Origin: Bretschneidera sinensis | Taxonomy: Eukaryota > Streptophyta > Magnoliopsida > Brassicales > Akaniaceae | DNA length: 64,000 bases | Assembly (NCBI GenBank): GCA_023935145.1 | Contig: CM043698.1 | Location: 74,385,001 to 74,449,000 of the forward strand | Direction of reading: 5' to 3' | Shown: piece after piece, positions 34,101 through 48,030 of the stretch | Layout of the letters: each line of letters starts with the position of its first letter | Position numbering within the stretch: the first letter of the stretch is position 1 | Position numbers and translations under genes: made by a program | Notes under the pieces: generated by a model | Seen by the model: the letters and a program-made list of their open reading frames with translations, nothing else | Database searches by the model: none | Told to the model about the DNA's origin: nothing

Positions 34101-36569
34101 CGTGTGTGCATTGATTACAGAAAATTAAATGCTGCCACCAAGAAAGACCACTTCCCACTCCCTTTTATTGATCAAATTCTTGAGCGTGTAGCTGGTCATC
34201 CCTTCTACTGTTTTCTAGATGGTTATTCTGGTTACTATCAAATAGAAATTGCATTAGAAGACCAAGAAAAGACCACCTTTACTTGTCCCTTTGGCACCTA
34301 TGCTTTTCGTAGAATGCCATTCGGATTATGTAACGCCCCTGCTACTTTTCAACGCTGCATGATGAGCATTTTTAGTGACATGGTTGAAAATTGCATGGAG
34401 GTTTTTATGGATGACCTAACTGTTTTTGGATCTTCATTTGAAACATGCTTAATGAATTTAGAAAGAGTATTAATTCGCTGTGAGGAAAAAGAATTGGTTT
34501 TAAATTGGGAAAAGTGCCATTTCATGGTACCATCCGGTATTGTCTTAGGGCATATTGTCTCTTCTAAAGGAATAGAGGTTGATCAATCTAAGATTGAGTT
34601 AATCTCTAAGTTGTCTGCCCCTAAGACAATAAAGGATGTGAGATCTTTCCTTGGTCATGCTGGTTTTTATAGGAGGTTCATACAAAATTTTTCAAAAATA
34701 TCTAGACCGCTATGCGCCCTCCTAGTTAAAGATACCCCCTTTGAGTGGAGTCAAGCTTGTCAAGAGGCCTTTAAAACGTTGATTGGCAAGCTTACTTCCG
34801 CACCTATAATGCAGTCGCCAGATTGGACTTTACCTTTTGAAATCATGTGCGATGCTAGTGACTACACTGTAGGTGCTGTTCTTGGACAGCGAAGGGAAGG
34901 TAAACCTTTTGTCATTTACTATGCTAGTAAGACTTTAAATAGTGCTCAAATGAATTACTCTACAACTGAAAAAGAGTTGCTAGCTGTAGTATTTGCTTTA
35001 GATAAATTTCGTGCTCATCTAATTGGTTCTCCTATCCTTATTTTTACAGATCATGCAGCCCTCAAGTATCTTCTTACGAAGAAGGATGCTAAGGCACGAC
35101 TAATCCGATGGATCCTCCTCTTGCAAGAATTTGATATCACCATCAAGGATAAAAAAGGAGTGGAGAACGTAGTAGCTGACCATTTATCCAGACTCACTTT
35201 TGAGGACACTTGTGATGACATGCCAATCAAAGATGATTTTCCCGATGAGCAATTACTTTCCATTACTTCTCTACCATGGTTTGCTCACATCGTAAATTAT
35301 TTGGCTACAGGTGAGATACCTATGGATTGGAGCGCTCAAGACAAGAGGAAATTCTTATATGAGGTACGTAATTTTTATTGGGATGACCCCTATCTTTTCA
35401 AGTACTGCCCTGACCAAATTCTAAGGCGTTGCATCCCTAATGAAGAGATTTCGAGTGTCTTAGAATTTTGTCACTCCCAAGCTTGTGGAGGCCACTTTTC
35501 GATGAAAAAAACCGCTGCAAAAATTTTGCAGTGTGGATTTTATTGGCCTACTTTGTTTAAAGATACAAACACCTATTGTCGCTCTTGTGAAAGATGTCAA
35601 AAGTTAGGAGCTGTGTCTCGCCGAAATATGATGTCCCTGAACCCTATTTTAGTGATTGAAATCTTTGATTGTTGGGGCATCGATTTCATGGGACCCTTCC
35701 CTCCTTCCTTCGGGTACCAGTATATCATTGTAGCAATAGATTATGTATCCAAGTGGGTAGAGGCAGCAGCTTGTCGAAACAATGATAATGGAACGGTGAT
35801 TAAATTCCTTAAAGAAAAGGTGTTATCTCGATTTGGTACACCACGTGCTATAATTAGTGATCGAGGTACACATTTTTGCAACCGTTCCTTTGAAGCTTTA
35901 ATGAAAAAATTTGGGGTATTACATAAAATCTCTACTGCCTATCATCCTCAGACTAGTGGACAAGTAGAGCTTGCTAATAGGGAGATTAAACAAGTTTTAG
36001 AAAAAACGGTTAACCCCGATCGCAAAGATTGGTCTTTGAGACTAACTGATGCGCTTTGGGCTTACCGTACAGCCTTTAAAACTCCCTTAGGTATGTCACC
36101 CTATCGGCTTGTTTTTGGAAAGCCTTGCCACTTACCCGTGGAGCTCGAGCATCGAGCTTATTGGGCCATCAAGTCTTTCAATTTTGACATGGGCGAAGCG
36201 GGTAAACTTCGAAAATATCAGCTGACCGAGTTAGAAGAATTAAGAAACGATGCTTATGAAAATTCTAGAATCTATAAGGCTAAGATGAAAGTATTCCATG
36301 ACAAAAACATTTTGAGGAAAACATTTAAACCCAATGATCGGGTATTCTTATACGACTCTAGACTTCATAAGCATCCTGGAAAACTTCGGTCAAGATGGAC
36401 CGGCCCTTTTATAGTAAAAAATGTTTTTGAAAATGGGGCGGTAGAAATTGAGGATACTAGAGATGGTCGGGTCTTTAAAGTAAATGGTCAACGACTTAAG
36501 ATCTTAATTGATAGACATGATCCGGAGATGGAAGACATTCCGCTTATGGATCCGGTCTATTCACCTTGA
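31176..36569 (+). CDS. Athila-like Gag-Pol polyprotein, copy 2 (1797 aa, intact)
   Basis: Same length and domain order as copy 1, with all catalytic motifs kept: DLGAS protease, FMDD, RNase H CDASDY(T), integrase HHCC and D,D-35-E. I count six residue differences: P/Q at residue 4, T/A in KKT(T/A)FLTE, A/T in the RNase H SDY(A/T)VGAV, H/P in GEI(H/P)MDW, P/S in MM(P/S)LNP and I/V in KQ(I/V)LEK. None falls on a catalytic residue. The near identity over 5.4 kb dates the separation of the two bodies as recent. Confidence 0.95.
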   Translation: MLRQRDSRGRFIRGPELELPSHSTSIGETSPRSNHSAPPSENLEDFVNMAENPNENGARTLKDYLHPSRTATPSCIMFPANTRHQDFKTGMIQLLPTFHGMENENPYVHIREFEEVVATFHSHDATDDIVRLKFFPFSLKDKAKSWLYSLRPRSIGSWNEMTQVFFNKYFPQHKTNALKRQISTFAQKENETLYQSWEKFKELLSMCPYHGYENWRLVSYFYEGLTYRERQFVEMMCNGEFLQKDPDEAIEYLNELAEKAHTWTGPSATESTNRSRPSGGGIYHLREEDNLKAKVEMLTRELEALKTKKPTHIVNQAEPLESCFVCGGVDHPAQDCPTFVDMRGLYEEQCNTLGMYKKPSAPFSNTYNPGWRNHPNFSWKSENQQHVQPPRSYPAPYHAPSSSRNSLEDSLHTFIEAQGKTNQKCEALITQLVEENKEIRSQVSKLMNSLSVTERGKFPAQAQSIPHGQHMAQENVKNVNAIVTRRGKSLHIPPENKPENVKGQTSSETKLPKDPEVTQSPVKAPFPQALKSNKKNLEMNDEILENLRQVKLNLPLLHVIKQVPTYAKVLKDLCTIKRKHHVKKTAFLTEQVSALIEQRIPLKYKDPGCPTIACSIGNHEVGQALLDLGASVNLMPFSIYLQLGLGEIKPTGVVLQLADRSVKVPRGVVEDVLIQIDKFYYPVDFLILDTTSAVNTNSKIPLILGRPFLATANALTNCRNGLMKLSFGNMTLEVNIFNVAKQPEDEDENHQLYMIESLVNEGVFLTHDYDPLENFLVNSEIDLFDDKTDIIDICVVFDKSQDYGNRAWQPRFEELPERSKTQVPSSVEAPKVELKPLPKGLKHVFLGPGDTFPVIISSELTETQGKRLIQTLNEHKSALGWSMADLKGISPLICSHKINLDEGTSPRRDPQRRLNPTMKEVVKNEVLKLLDAGIIYPIADSKWVSPTQVVPKKSGVTVIKNDLGELVPTKLVNGWRVCIDYRKLNAATKKDHFPLPFIDQILERVAGHPFYCFLDGYSGYYQIEIALEDQEKTTFTCPFGTYAFRRMPFGLCNAPATFQRCMMSIFSDMVENCMEVFMDDLTVFGSSFETCLMNLERVLIRCEEKELVLNWEKCHFMVPSGIVLGHIVSSKGIEVDQSKIELISKLSAPKTIKDVRSFLGHAGFYRRFIQNFSKISRPLCALLVKDTPFEWSQACQEAFKTLIGKLTSAPIMQSPDWTLPFEIMCDASDYTVGAVLGQRREGKPFVIYYASKTLNSAQMNYSTTEKELLAVVFALDKFRAHLIGSPILIFTDHAALKYLLTKKDAKARLIRWILLLQEFDITIKDKKGVENVVADHLSRLTFEDTCDDMPIKDDFPDEQLLSITSLPWFAHIVNYLATGEIPMDWSAQDKRKFLYEVRNFYWDDPYLFKYCPDQILRRCIPNEEISSVLEFCHSQACGGHFSMKKTAAKILQCGFYWPTLFKDTNTYCRSCERCQKLGAVSRRNMMSLNPILVIEIFDCWGIDFMGPFPPSFGYQYIIVAIDYVSKWVEAAACRNNDNGTVIKFLKEKVLSRFGTPRAIISDRGTHFCNRSFEALMKKFGVLHKISTAYHPQTSGQVELANREIKQVLEKTVNPDRKDWSLRLTDALWAYRTAFKTPLGMSPYRLVFGKPCHLPVELEHRAYWAIKSFNFDMGEAGKLRKYQLTELEELRNDAYENSRIYKAKMKVFHDKNILRKTFKPNDRVFLYDSRLHKHPGKLRSRWTGPFIVKNVFENGAVEIEDTRDGRVFKVNGQRLKILIDRHDPEMEDIPLMDPVYSP

Positions 36570-38316
36570 CCACACAACAAAGGTACGTTATTCCTTTTAA
36601 TTTTTGTTATGTTTTTAGTTAGTTTTCATTCAATCTTAATTATTAGTTTTTAGTTTACCTCAAATTTCAAAAAAAATAATAATAATAATAATAATATATA
36701 TATATTAATATTTCGTTGTCAAGTCTTTATTAACTTTGAATTTTGGTTGTGTTAAGTCTATTTTAATTTTTAGTTTCTAGTTGATTTCAGCGAAAAGAAC
36801 GGTATGCAGTTCAATTGGTGGTGCGCAATTTTCAGCTTTTGTGTATTTTTGGCCACGCAGGGAGTTTCCTTTCCTTTTTCTTTTACATTGAGGTCAATGC
36901 AATGTTTAGGTTGGGGGTGGAGGAAACATATTTCTTTTTTTTTTTCATTGAACTGCGTGGTGTCACTTTCTTTCTTTTCGTTGTTAGGATAAAAAAAAAA
37001 AAAAATTTGTTTGTTTGTTTTTAGCATGTTTTGTGTTAGCCTTGGAGTTAATTCACATGTCAATGATATGAGCTTAATCGAGATAGCATATAGCATTTAG
37101 AAGAAGTTAAATCTTGCTTCGCTTTGAGAATAAATTAAGTGTCAATTTTTCTTTGGTTTGAGACTCTGGTTTGTGGTAAGATTGCATGATTAGTCTAAAG
37201 CATTTGGAAAAGTTTTATGCGCGGTTGTTTTGTGAATACTTTTGCGGTCTCTACAAGCTCTAGAACTTATTTAATAATCACTTGAGGCGAAAAATCATAG
37301 AATGCACACTACTTAGGATATGATATAGGCCATTTTTGGACCGTTTGAGCCTTTTTAAACTTACCCTTGTTATATTTATCGCTAGTCACCTATTTGAGCC
37401 TTTTTCTTGAAAAGAAAAATTGAGCCTTGTTTCTTTCGATAAACCATTTACTTACCTTTATGAGCCTAAAAATATTTTATCCTTACCTCTCTTTTAAAAG
37501 AACTTAGTTATACATATGTTGTGAGAAGCACTTAAAATGAGTAAGGGTGGAAATATGAGAAAATATTACTATCATAACCCAAGTACATTAAAAGAGATAA
37601 GTTGGAGGTTGTGGAAAAGAAAAGAAAAGAATGAAAGAGGAGGTGAATGATCTTATGCCAAAACAAAAAATAAAAAAAAAAGAGAAAAAATGAATTATGG
37701 CAAAGAAAGAAAAAAAAAATGGTGATTTATTGCAGAAATGCTCGAAAAATGGTTGAAAGAGTTGGGTGTTGAAGTAAGGTTATCTTGTGCTTAAAGTGGT
37801 TGTGTTTAAATTAAGAGACTTAGTTCTTTTATTTGTTTAAACTTTCCCATTCTTTCTTGACCTTTACCCTAGCCTAATGTTGCAAGCTTATTAAAGACCT
37901 ATTGATCCGATGAAGTGTGATTTTTCTACATAGTGGAGAGTGATTTGAAAAGTGAGCATATGGAGCTTGATTTGTGATTGATGTCACACAAATTAATATG
38001 TTTTTAGAGGCCAAGACTTGTATTCATGCTATGTTGTGCATAAAATCATCTAGGTGTTTGGACTAATGTATTGTGGTAAGATGGATGGTAAGAGTCGATA
38101 ACGATTTTAAGGTTGACATTTGGATTATTCTTGGACCTGAGTGATATTTAATGATTCTATGTGCTGTATGTTATGCATGATTTTTGAGATAGATTTTTAA
38201 ATCACTCTTGGTTAACGCCAGCATTGCTGTATTTTGTTTTGATTTCTAAATAAAGAATTCATTTCATGCCTTTCGCTTGAATTGCTAGGGACTAGCAATA
38301 AGCTAGTTGGGGGTTG
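36570..38316 (+). other. Non-coding 3' part of gypsy body 2
   Basis: Near copy of 27297-29045, with the same hairpin (36886-36899), G-tract and purine-rich zone, and the likely polypurine tract (TTGGGGGTTG) before LTR 3. Small changes only, such as TGCAG for TGCCAG near 37732. Confidence 0.85.
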
Positions 38317-39964
38317 TGATGAGAGTCATAAAATGCATCTAAACAATACTTAATTGTTAACATTTTAGGGTTGATCTCGGTCGTAATCGCACTTTTACAT
38401 GTTGATAACTCTAAAGTGATATTCATAAATCATTGACTTAATTCGATGCATTTTCAGGTGCTTTGAGTACAAAAGAGATAATAAAGCGATCCATGTTTAA
38501 AGCACCAAAAGATCTTGGGTGTCGGTGCTCGTTTTTGTCCAAGGTTTAGACGTGTCCAAACATGATTCAAAGATGGTTAAACTCTAAACTAAGGCTGGAG
38601 TAATAAAGTAAAGTAAGTTAAAAGACTGCACACAAGTGTGTGCATCACTTTGGAGCAAGTTAAGGGTAGGCACACTAGTGTGTGCACTTCTGCATACAAG
38701 CTGAAGATGTTTCACTGAACTGCCAGAATTTCCCGTACAGATCAATCATCTTTGCAGATTAAACTGTATTGATGTAGGAAGAACCAGACGATGAGCCATA
38801 TATGCTTAGAAATATCCGGAAGTCTATTTTCTGGAGAATTTTACGGTTCGTAAAAAGGATTTTTCTAGAGAAAGTTATGGCAGTTTTAGTGGAAACAGTT
38901 CAGGCCAGCACAGCAGGCCCAGACGCACAGCAGGCCCAGGCGCACAGTACGGCCCACTCGCCTCTTGACCGGATTAGGGCAAGCAAATGACATTCTCCAA
39001 GACCAAAACACTCCCCTCATGCTCTATAAATATATCTTTATGGAGTGTGCAGCTGGGCATTGAAGAGAGAAAGCAAGGAAGAGAGAAAAAATAGAGGATT
39101 CAAGGGATCCAAATCCAGCATTCTTCCATTTTATTTCTGAGTTTTCTTTGGTTGCAAATCAAGGGGAGAACATCCATATTGTTCATCCACCTTGAACTCC
39201 ATGGCCAAATCAAGGGGAAAGCATCCTTATTGTTCTTCCACCTTGATTTCCATGGCCAACTAATCATTTTACAAGGGAAAGGGATGAATCTTTAGGGATT
39301 TCTTGTTCTTTAATTCTTGTTCTTGATTCAGTTGTATGGATTTATTGTTAAATATTGTTTATGAATTATTCATTGATTAAGTAAGAAGATTTGAGTTCAT
39401 GTGATAGATGTACTTCTTATTCTTCTTCTTTTAGACTCTCTTAATCCGGTGATTGCATCCTTCTCCTCCATTGAGGTTGCTTGGATGTGATTGATTCCGG
39501 TAGATTTATCTTATTGATTGTCCATTATTGCGATATTGTCTTTTAAGATATATTGTCGTTTCTTGATAATCTTTAAGATCGGTCATGTGTGCATGAACCG
39601 AAATCGATGATTAATTCGTAGCAATTATATAAGAATTGTAAATGTGCTTGATTGAATATATTCCGATTGCTTGTTTGGGAGTTGAAACTTGCAATCGAGA
39701 TAAAATCAATTGAATCAAGAGTTGAAATAGGGAACAAACCTAAAGAGGATTCCCGGAACCTTGTTATTTCTCATATATATTTCATTTACATTTACGCAAT
39801 TTTCCTTTACATTATTTCACCATCAAAGCTTAAAAATCTTGAGTTTAACTTTTATCGTTCGTTTTAAGGTTCACACATTTTCCTTTGTACTTAACTTGTT
39901 TCCCTGTGGAATCGACACCCCAAAGCCGTACTACAATAACCGTGTTATACTTTGGGCGTAATCA
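38317..39964 (+). repeat. LTR 3 of the gypsy array
   Basis: 1648 bp. It differs from LTRs 1 and 2 at about ten sites right of its position 280 (for example GGAGTAAT, GTAAAGT, GAACTGCC, AAATATCC, TTCGTAAAAAG, CAGTACGG, ACACTCCC, TCTGAGTT, CATATATATT, GTTCGTTT). It ends at ATCA and is followed by the TSD GGTGA. Confidence 0.95.
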
Positions 39965-40042
39965 GGTGATATCTCTTTTTAATATTTGTATGTATTAATT
40001 AAGTCGCATGATTTACTGTTGTATAATTGCTTTATAATATAG

Positions 40043-41250
40043 ATATGCAAACTAGGTATATGCATAGCCTCAAGAAAAATGCTTGTAACAAAGCATGCGT
40101 TGAAGGCTCCATCATTGAGGCATATATCATAGAGGAAACTTCAACTTCTGAACATACTATTTTGAATTGAATGAGTAAGTCAAAATGAAGATATAGAAAA
40201 TGTGGATCCAAATGGGGGCCTATCCATTTTCTGTTATCCAGGTTGTGCATTTGGTCGTGAGACTAGAAAAGATTTAGATGAAGATGAGATGAAGGTTGCA
40301 AATATATATGTTCTCCTAAATTACGTAGAGATTGAGCCATATGTGGAGTGAGTCCTTATACCCCATCTTAAAATATTGTTTATATGTCAATGGATTTAAA
40401 ACTATGATTTTATCAATATTGTATGCAATATGATGAAATGTTGAGGCATGAGCAGCCTTATATCACTAACAAACAAATTGTAAAGCTTTGCGAGAAGGAT
40501 TTCGGGAAATGGCTTCATGACCTTGTAAGTAAACACTAAATGAGATAATTGCCTCAATATTATAAGTAAAACCATATAAATATGTATATTGTGATTTTAA
40601 TAGGGTTAAAGGGACAATTCAATTGACAACCGTATACGAGAACTAGGACTTAGTCTGCGTAAACATGTGACTTTTTATAGTAGCTATAATGTAAATGGAT
40701 TCAAATTTCACACTGAAGAGTACGGAAAATTCAAGAAAATGATGAATAGTGGTGTATGTGTGAAAGATAGTTGTTATGATGTATAAGAACGTGACTTATA
40801 TGATATGTTGAAAGAAATTATAGCCATACAACACAAAGGGAAATGTAACACGGTTGTATTGCTTAAGTGCCATTAGTATGGTTCTGAGAAAGAACTTGCG
40901 GTACACCCGAAACATGGTCTTATAGATATAAAGCATACATTAAGGCTTCATTAAAATGAGCCATTTGTGTTGGCAGAACAAGCAACACAAGTATACTACT
41001 CATTGTACCCTTCAAAGAAGAAAGAAAGACTAAACTGGTGAGCAGTTTGTAAAGTTAGTGGTCTATGATCTAATTTATCTACCTAATGTATTTATTTAGA
41101 TTACATGAGTCCTATAGTTGGGCGATGACCTCCAAATATGGAGATTTTCTATTTGCACACTGGCAATTGGACACCGAAGAATGGTTAGCAGCGTATGGTG
41201 GGGTGAAGAAAGGTCATATACATGGCTTGGGCAATTTAATGGACTAGGAT
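40043..41250 (+). pseudogene. CACTA transposase, second part (DUF4218 end and DUF4216-like), decayed
   Basis: The transposase resumes right of the gypsy array after an intron-like stretch (39965-40042) that ends TATAATATAG. The first block reads RYMHSLKKNACNKAC and VEGSIIEAYIIEETST, the end of DUF4218. Blocks at 40600-41040 match the DUF4216 region (NVNGFKFHTEEYGKFKK, CNTVVLLKC, NEPFVLAEQATQVYYSLYP). A GHIHGLG motif near 41215 and a Gln/Glu-rich stretch near 41330 fit the C-terminal region of plant CACTA transposases. Stops at 40784, 40876 and 40953 and frame changes abound. Confidence 0.88.
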
Positions 41251-41555
41251 ACTTTGCTTAGGAAGTCAGCGTGTTTTTCATCCTCCATTTTCATCCCCTC
41301 CAAGAGGTATAACAATGTTTTGAGAAGACAAAACAAAGACTGGAGCAAACAGAGCAGCAAGTGCGGGAGTAGGTGAATGAAGGCATACAAGCGCCTTGTC
41401 TTCCATCTATTATAGTTATGGGATACCACCTCCATATGTACCTCCACCTCGACCTCCACCTCCACATCCACCTTCACCCTCCAATTTAAGTAGTAAACAC
41501 TTTTAGAACTATAAAATTGAAACTTTATTACCATAATGTGCATGAGAAAAAGTAA

Positions 41556-42660
41556 GAGTTTTAGGTTCAAACCATTAATACTTAGTGGTTTTAGGGTCCA
41601 GAACGTAAAATACTCGTCTTATGGATGAGTCAAGAGTACTTCCATGTTTGTATCATAGAATATGACTGGTGGGAACAAGTCTAGTCGAGTTCGGACTACT
41701 GGTTTGGGTTCCGAGAGAAAAAGTGAAAATTTTAGGTTCAAACCATTAACACTTAGTGGTTTTAGGGTCCAGAATGTAAAATATTCGTCCCGTGGATGAG
41801 CCAAGAGTATCACCACATCCGTACCATATAATGTGACTTTTTGAAACAAGTCTAGTCTAGTTCAGACCACTGGTTTGGGTTCCGTGAGAAAAGTGAGAGT
41901 TTTAGGTTCAAACTGTTAACACTTAGTGGTTTTAGGGTCTAGAACATAAAATACTCATCCCATGAACAAGTCGAGAGAACCACCACGTCCATACCATAGA
42001 ATGTGACTTTTGAGAACAAGTCTAGTCGAGTTTGAACCACTGGTTCTAGTTCTGCGAGAAAAAATGAGAGTTTTAGGTTTAAAGCGTTAACACTTGGTGG
42101 TTTTAGGGTCCAAAACGTAAAATACTCATCCTATGGACGAGTCGAGAGTTCTGCCACGTCTGTACCATAAAATGTGACTTGTGGGAACAAGTCTAGTCGA
42201 GTTTGAACTATCGGATCAGGTTTCGTGAGAAAAAAAATGAGAGTTTTAGTTTCAAACCATTAACACTTACTGGTTTTATGGTCCATAATGTAAAATACTC
42301 ATCCTGTAGATGAGCCGAGAGTACCACCACGTCCGAACCATAGAATGTGACTTATGGGAACGAGTCTAGTGTAGTTTGAATCTCTAGTTCGGATTCCATG
42401 AGAAAAGTGAGAGTTTTAGGTTCAAACCATTAACACTTAGTGGTTTTAGGGTCCAAAACGTAAAATACTCATCCTGTGGACGAGCCGAGAGTACCACCAC
42501 GTCTGTACCATAGAGTATTACTTATGGAAAAAAGTCTAGTCTAGTTCGAACTATTGGTTCAGGTTTTGTGAGAAAAAAATGAGTATTTTAGGTTTAAACT
42601 GTTAACACTTAGTGGTTTTAGAGTCCAAAAACACTTAGTGGTTTTAGAGTCCAAAACTCT
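41556..42660. repeat. 171-bp tandem array in the CACTA 3' region
   Basis: A GAGTTTTAGGTTCAAACC-type landmark starts units at 41556, 41725, 41896, 42067, 42241, 42411 and 42581, spacings of 169-174 bp. Each unit contains AACACTTAGTGGTTTTAGGG, a GAGTACCACCACGTC-like block and AACAAGTCTAGTCGAGTT. There are six full units and one partial unit; the partial one has a short internal duplication of ACACTTAGTGGTTTTAGAG. Confidence 0.95.
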
Positions 42661-43039
42661 TTTCTATAATTAATGAATACTTTCTCCTTTGATTGCAAAA
42701 ATTCTAATGGTTTATCTTTTAACTTCTTTCACAAGACCCTACTAATGATGACGAGGCTGATGATTGCTACAGGCCGGACATGTCACATTTGTGATTTTTC
42801 TCTATTATTTATGAGACTTTGATGAAATATATATTTAATTATTATTATTAACGAATTTATATAAATTAGTAGATTGAATGATATGATGTAAAATACTTGG
42901 ATTTATATTTTTGCAGATTGTATTATTAGTTTTATTCATTGTAAAATTTGTGTGAACAGGATTAACATATATTGAATACTTTGAACATGTTTTTTTTTTA
43001 AAAATCTAAGTAACAAAAAATCTTCATGTAAAAATACTT

Positions 43040-43460
43040 TTTGAGACCGAATTTTAAGTATTTGGGACAAAAATTCTGTCGCAAATACTTTAATTAAAAT
43101 TTTATTTTTTTAAAAAATAATTAAAAATCTTTTTTGCGACCAATTTTTTTTATTTGTGATGGATTTTCCGTCAAAAATACGCAACATAAGAAAATTTAAT
43201 TAAAAATATTATAAATTAAATAATAATTTTTTAAGTGCGAACAAAATTTTTTTATTTGCGACAGAAATCCGTCGTAAATACTTCAAATTAAATAATATTT
43301 TTTAATTAAATAATAAAATTTTAAAACATTTGTTTTAAACAAATTATTTACAATGGAAAATGTCGTCGCAAATAATTAATTTACGAGGGAAGAAATATTC
43401 AGTCGTAAAAAAATTTATTTCCGACGACTTCTTGGGCATTTGCAGCAGAATTTTTCGTAG
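43040..43460. repeat. CACTA 3' subterminal repeats
   Basis: Motifs TGTCGCAAATA, TTGCGACCA, TTTGCGACAGAAATCCGTCG, GTCGTCGCAAATA and CGACGACTT recur in both orientations just inside the right terminal repeat, mirroring the left end. They are candidate transposase-accessory-protein sites. Confidence 0.75.
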
Positions 43461-43487
43461 TAAATTCTCAATTTTCTTGTAGTGGAA

Positions 43488-45392
43488 GTGCAAAAGGTTT
43501 CTAGATGGGTTGAACTTCGAGATACGCTTCTGGCTTTCTTAGTTGAAGCATACAAATTATGTTGCGTTGGTGGATATGTCCCTTCAAATAGAGAAAAACA
43601 TATTTGAGTCTAGAGGATGTAGAGAATGGTTGAAAATGAGCAGATTAGAGGGTACTAGAGGATGTAGTATTGGGTTTGGGATGTTGGGAGGTCACCTTCA
43701 ACCGAGGGGTTGTTCATTTTCATAAGGACCCATTGTTCAAAGTCAACAAAAACAGAGTGAGTCAGTGACTTCTATTGCTCAGAGTTCAGTTTGAGGAACC
43801 CCTAGGTTTGGGAAACAACCTATGGTAGTGGGAGAGTTTAGTAGAAATGGGAGTGTGGTAGTTAGAAGAAGTGGTAATGTGGTATCAAATAGGGATAGTA
43901 GGGTATGTTTCAGGTGTAATCAAGTATGACACTTGTTTCGGGATTGTCCTAGTTTGATTTGTGGACAGGGTGGACATAGAAGTATTTATGGATTGTCCAT
44001 TGAGAGTTAAACCAGTTGATGTAGTTACTACTTGGGATGTTGAGAGAGAGCAATCAAGCAGAGGTGGTGGATCAAGGAGTGTACGAGCTAGAGCTCAAGG
44101 CCGAGGAATAATAGTTGAAAGAGGATGTTCTAGTCAGACACAGCCAAGGGAAAGCAGAGTGTATGCCCTTACCCAGCAGGATGCCCAAGCTACACCTGAT
44201 GTCGTAATGGGTACAATATCTATCATTGATAAAATTTCCAAAATATTAATTAATATAGGCATTACTCATTCCTTTATTAAATGATATAGTTGTTGAAGTT
44301 CCTTCTAGAGATAGAATTAAAAAAAAGGTTTATCAGGGATATGTTATTCATATGGTAGATAAAGAATTTGAAATAGATCTATTACCTTTGAATATGATAG
44401 ACTTTGATATGATATTGGGGATGGATTGGTTGTGTGCATATCATGCTTGGGTTAACTGTTTTAGAAAGAATGCATTTTTTAGAATACCTACGCAGGATGA
44501 ATTTAGCTTTCAAGGGGAACGTAAAATATTATCCAATTGTCTTATTTCTGTTTTGACAGATAGTAAGTGGTTGAGGAAAGGTTGTGAGGGGTACCTAGCT
44601 TATGTAGTGGATTTTAGTAAGGAAGGTAGGAAGTTGGAAGAAATATTAGTGGTGAGAGATTATTCATAAGTATTTCCTTAAGAATTATCTGGTTTACACC
44701 TAATAGGGAAATTGAGTTTTCCATTGATTTAGTTCATGGTTCTACACCCGTTTCCATATCACTTTATAGAATGGCACCAACTAAGTTGAAGGAGCAAAAG
44801 GTAAAACTTCAAGAATTGTTGGATAAACAATTCATTTACCCTAGTGTTTCACCATGGGGAGCCCAAGTGTTGTTTATTAAGAAGAAAGATGGTACCTTGA
44901 GGTTGTGTATAGATTACAAACAGTTGAAATAAACACCAATTGAGGATTAAGGAAGGAGATGTTCCTAAAACAGCTTTTAAGACTAGGTATGATCACCATG
45001 AATTTCTTGTAATACCATTTGGGTTAACGAATGCTTCAGCTTTTTTTATGGATTTAATAAATAGAGTATTTAAACCCTTCTTAGATAAATTTATGGTGGT
45101 GTTTATTGATGATATCTTGATATACCCTAGGAGTGAAAAATAACATATTAAACACTTAGAGATTGTATTAGAAATTTTTAGAAAAAGAAATTGTATGCAA
45201 AATTTTCTAAGTGTGAATTCTAGTTTAGTAAAGTAGCATTCTGGGGGCATGTAGTATCAGGAGAGAGAATAGAAGTAGTTCCACAGAAGGTTTAAGAAGT
45301 GATGAATTGGGATAAACCTACCAATGTGACAGAAATTCAAAGTTTCTTGGGTTTAGCTGGATAGGAGGTTTATCCAAAACTTTTCAATAATT
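43488..45392 (+). pseudogene. Tekay-like gag-pol, second part (decayed, truncated)
   Basis: The gag resumes in register with KCKRFLDGLNFEIR. A zinc knuckle CFRCNQV-stop-HLFRDC follows near 43908-43950, then a protease remnant (ITHSFIK, 44250-44280, catalytic Asp lost), the pre-RT block GMDWLCAYHAWVNCFRKN (44420-44480), and RT motifs [17 protein letters not shown] and a shortened palm: about 50 codons between the DYKQLK box and [13 protein letters not shown] are missing. The text ends at a RRFIQNFS motif near 45390. RNase H, integrase, chromodomain and 3' LTR are absent, so the right half was deleted or replaced. Confidence 0.9.
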
Positions 45393-45759
45393 GCAATACT
45401 TTACTATTGAAAGTTCGAAAAACTCTATAGATACTTCTAATAACTTCTAATTAACTAACTTTAATTTCCACAACTTATTTTTTTCTTTCTTTGCGAAATT
45501 TACAGCCATTGTTAGTCACTTTTTCATAAAGAGTTCTTAGGGGATTCTACATATTCGCTTTTTGTAGTTCCGAGAAACTTTGTGTATCCTAGAGGATATT
45601 TGTCTGTAACCCATTAACAAACTCCTTACAAAGTGGGGACAAATAAAGCTTTAAGGAAAACGATTCCTAACGTACATCGAAGTCTCAATTCATTTTCCTT
45701 AATTTCCTTTATTTTCTCTCTTTGATTCCTACCCGAAAAATTGTACCAACATGAACCAA
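45393..45759. other. Unassigned AT-rich sequence at the truncation point
   Basis: No domain or repeat recognised. It joins the truncated pol to the dispersed repeat copy B and may be part of the same insertion. Confidence 0.5.
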
Positions 45760-46556
45760 ACACACCCTAAATGTATATGTTTTATCACAAAATATAGGAA
45801 AGGAAAATTGCCATTTTTTTACAATGGCACCTTGACTCCATCATAAAAGAAATATATCACTTTAGTTATAGGTGCTGTACCTTTCCACTGATACCTCATG
45901 ACTTTGAGCTTGATATCCAAGACCATTCACTTCGAGGAAGGATAAAAAAGCGAGGTGTGGATTGAAGTGGGTTAGCATATAGAAATATTAGCACCTATTA
46001 GGTCTAAAACATCTCTTTATGAGTTGTAAAGAGGCTCTATAATAGGTGTTCTTTTAAGTGTTAAACTAACGACTGTGTCACTGTTTATGGCGTTAAGCTT
46101 TACCAAGTGATATTTTCAAAAGGGATGTGCATCTACGCGGAAAGCATAGATGATGGATAAATTTTAGTTAGTATTTGACCATAAAATGGGCCAAATTCCC
46201 TTATTATTGGTCAACGAGAGAGTCGGGGTAAGAGATTGGGGTACGAGAGAAAAAAGAATTAAAGCTTCCCCTCTTGCTTAAGTCAAAACCTAGCCTTATG
46301 TTCTTGGGAAAATATTTAATAATTAACAAAGATTATTTATTACTACACACTAGGCGTGCAAGTTTAAGCAAACAAGCGGGCAAAAAACGGATTTATCAAC
46401 CAAACAAGAGACTAAGGTGTTGTTTGGGGTATTACCTTGATCAGATTTAAGCTTGCCTAAATCTAACCCAAAATTCACCAATGCATGGAGATAATTAAAT
46501 AACAAGAATACATAATTTGAAAAGCATAAAGATATCATCTTTTACCTAACGATAGA
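45760..46556. repeat. Dispersed repeat, copy B
   Basis: Inverted partner of 57-815. It starts at GAACCAAACACACCC and ends near TTTTACCTAACGATAG. It carries about 65 extra bases (46412-46480, GGTGTTGTTTGGGG...) that are absent from copy A, which look like a small later insertion. Confidence 0.65.
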
Positions 46557-46577
46557 AGAAATTACGTTATGCTTTAA

Positions 46578-48030
<1,453 letters not shown>

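Larger units (their letters stand above)
19743..39964 (+). mobile_element. Tandem Athila-like Ty3/gypsy array: LTR-body-LTR-body-LTR
   Basis: Three near-identical 1.65-kb LTRs flank two near-identical internal regions, and the whole array has one 5-bp TSD, GGTGA, at 19738-19742 and 39965-39969. LTR ends are TGATGAG and GTAATCA. Each body has its own primer-binding site, T-rich leader, intact 1797-codon gag-pol frame, non-coding 3' part and G-rich tract before the next LTR. tRNA-Asp priming, the absence of a chromodomain and the gag-pol style point to the Athila/Tat branch. High identity and open frames mean the insertion is young. Confidence 0.96.
14892..43484 (+). mobile_element. CACTA (En/Spm) DNA transposon with nested gypsy array
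   Basis: The left end reads CACTACAAGAAAAA and the right end is its inverse, TTTTCTTGTAGTG, giving a 13-bp terminal inverted repeat. The 3-bp TSD, GAA, lies at 14889-14891 and 43485-43487. Subterminal TGCGAC-type repeats lie at both ends. The body carries a decayed TNP2 transposase and a 171-bp tandem array. Without the inserted gypsy array the element is about 8.4 kb. It sits in the gag of the Tekay-like element, and the gag reading resumes in register right of it. Confidence 0.95.

Noticed and set aside
41556..42660. A CRISPR-like array
   Set aside because: Units are 171-bp direct tandem repeats with no spacer/repeat pattern, in a eukaryotic transposon.
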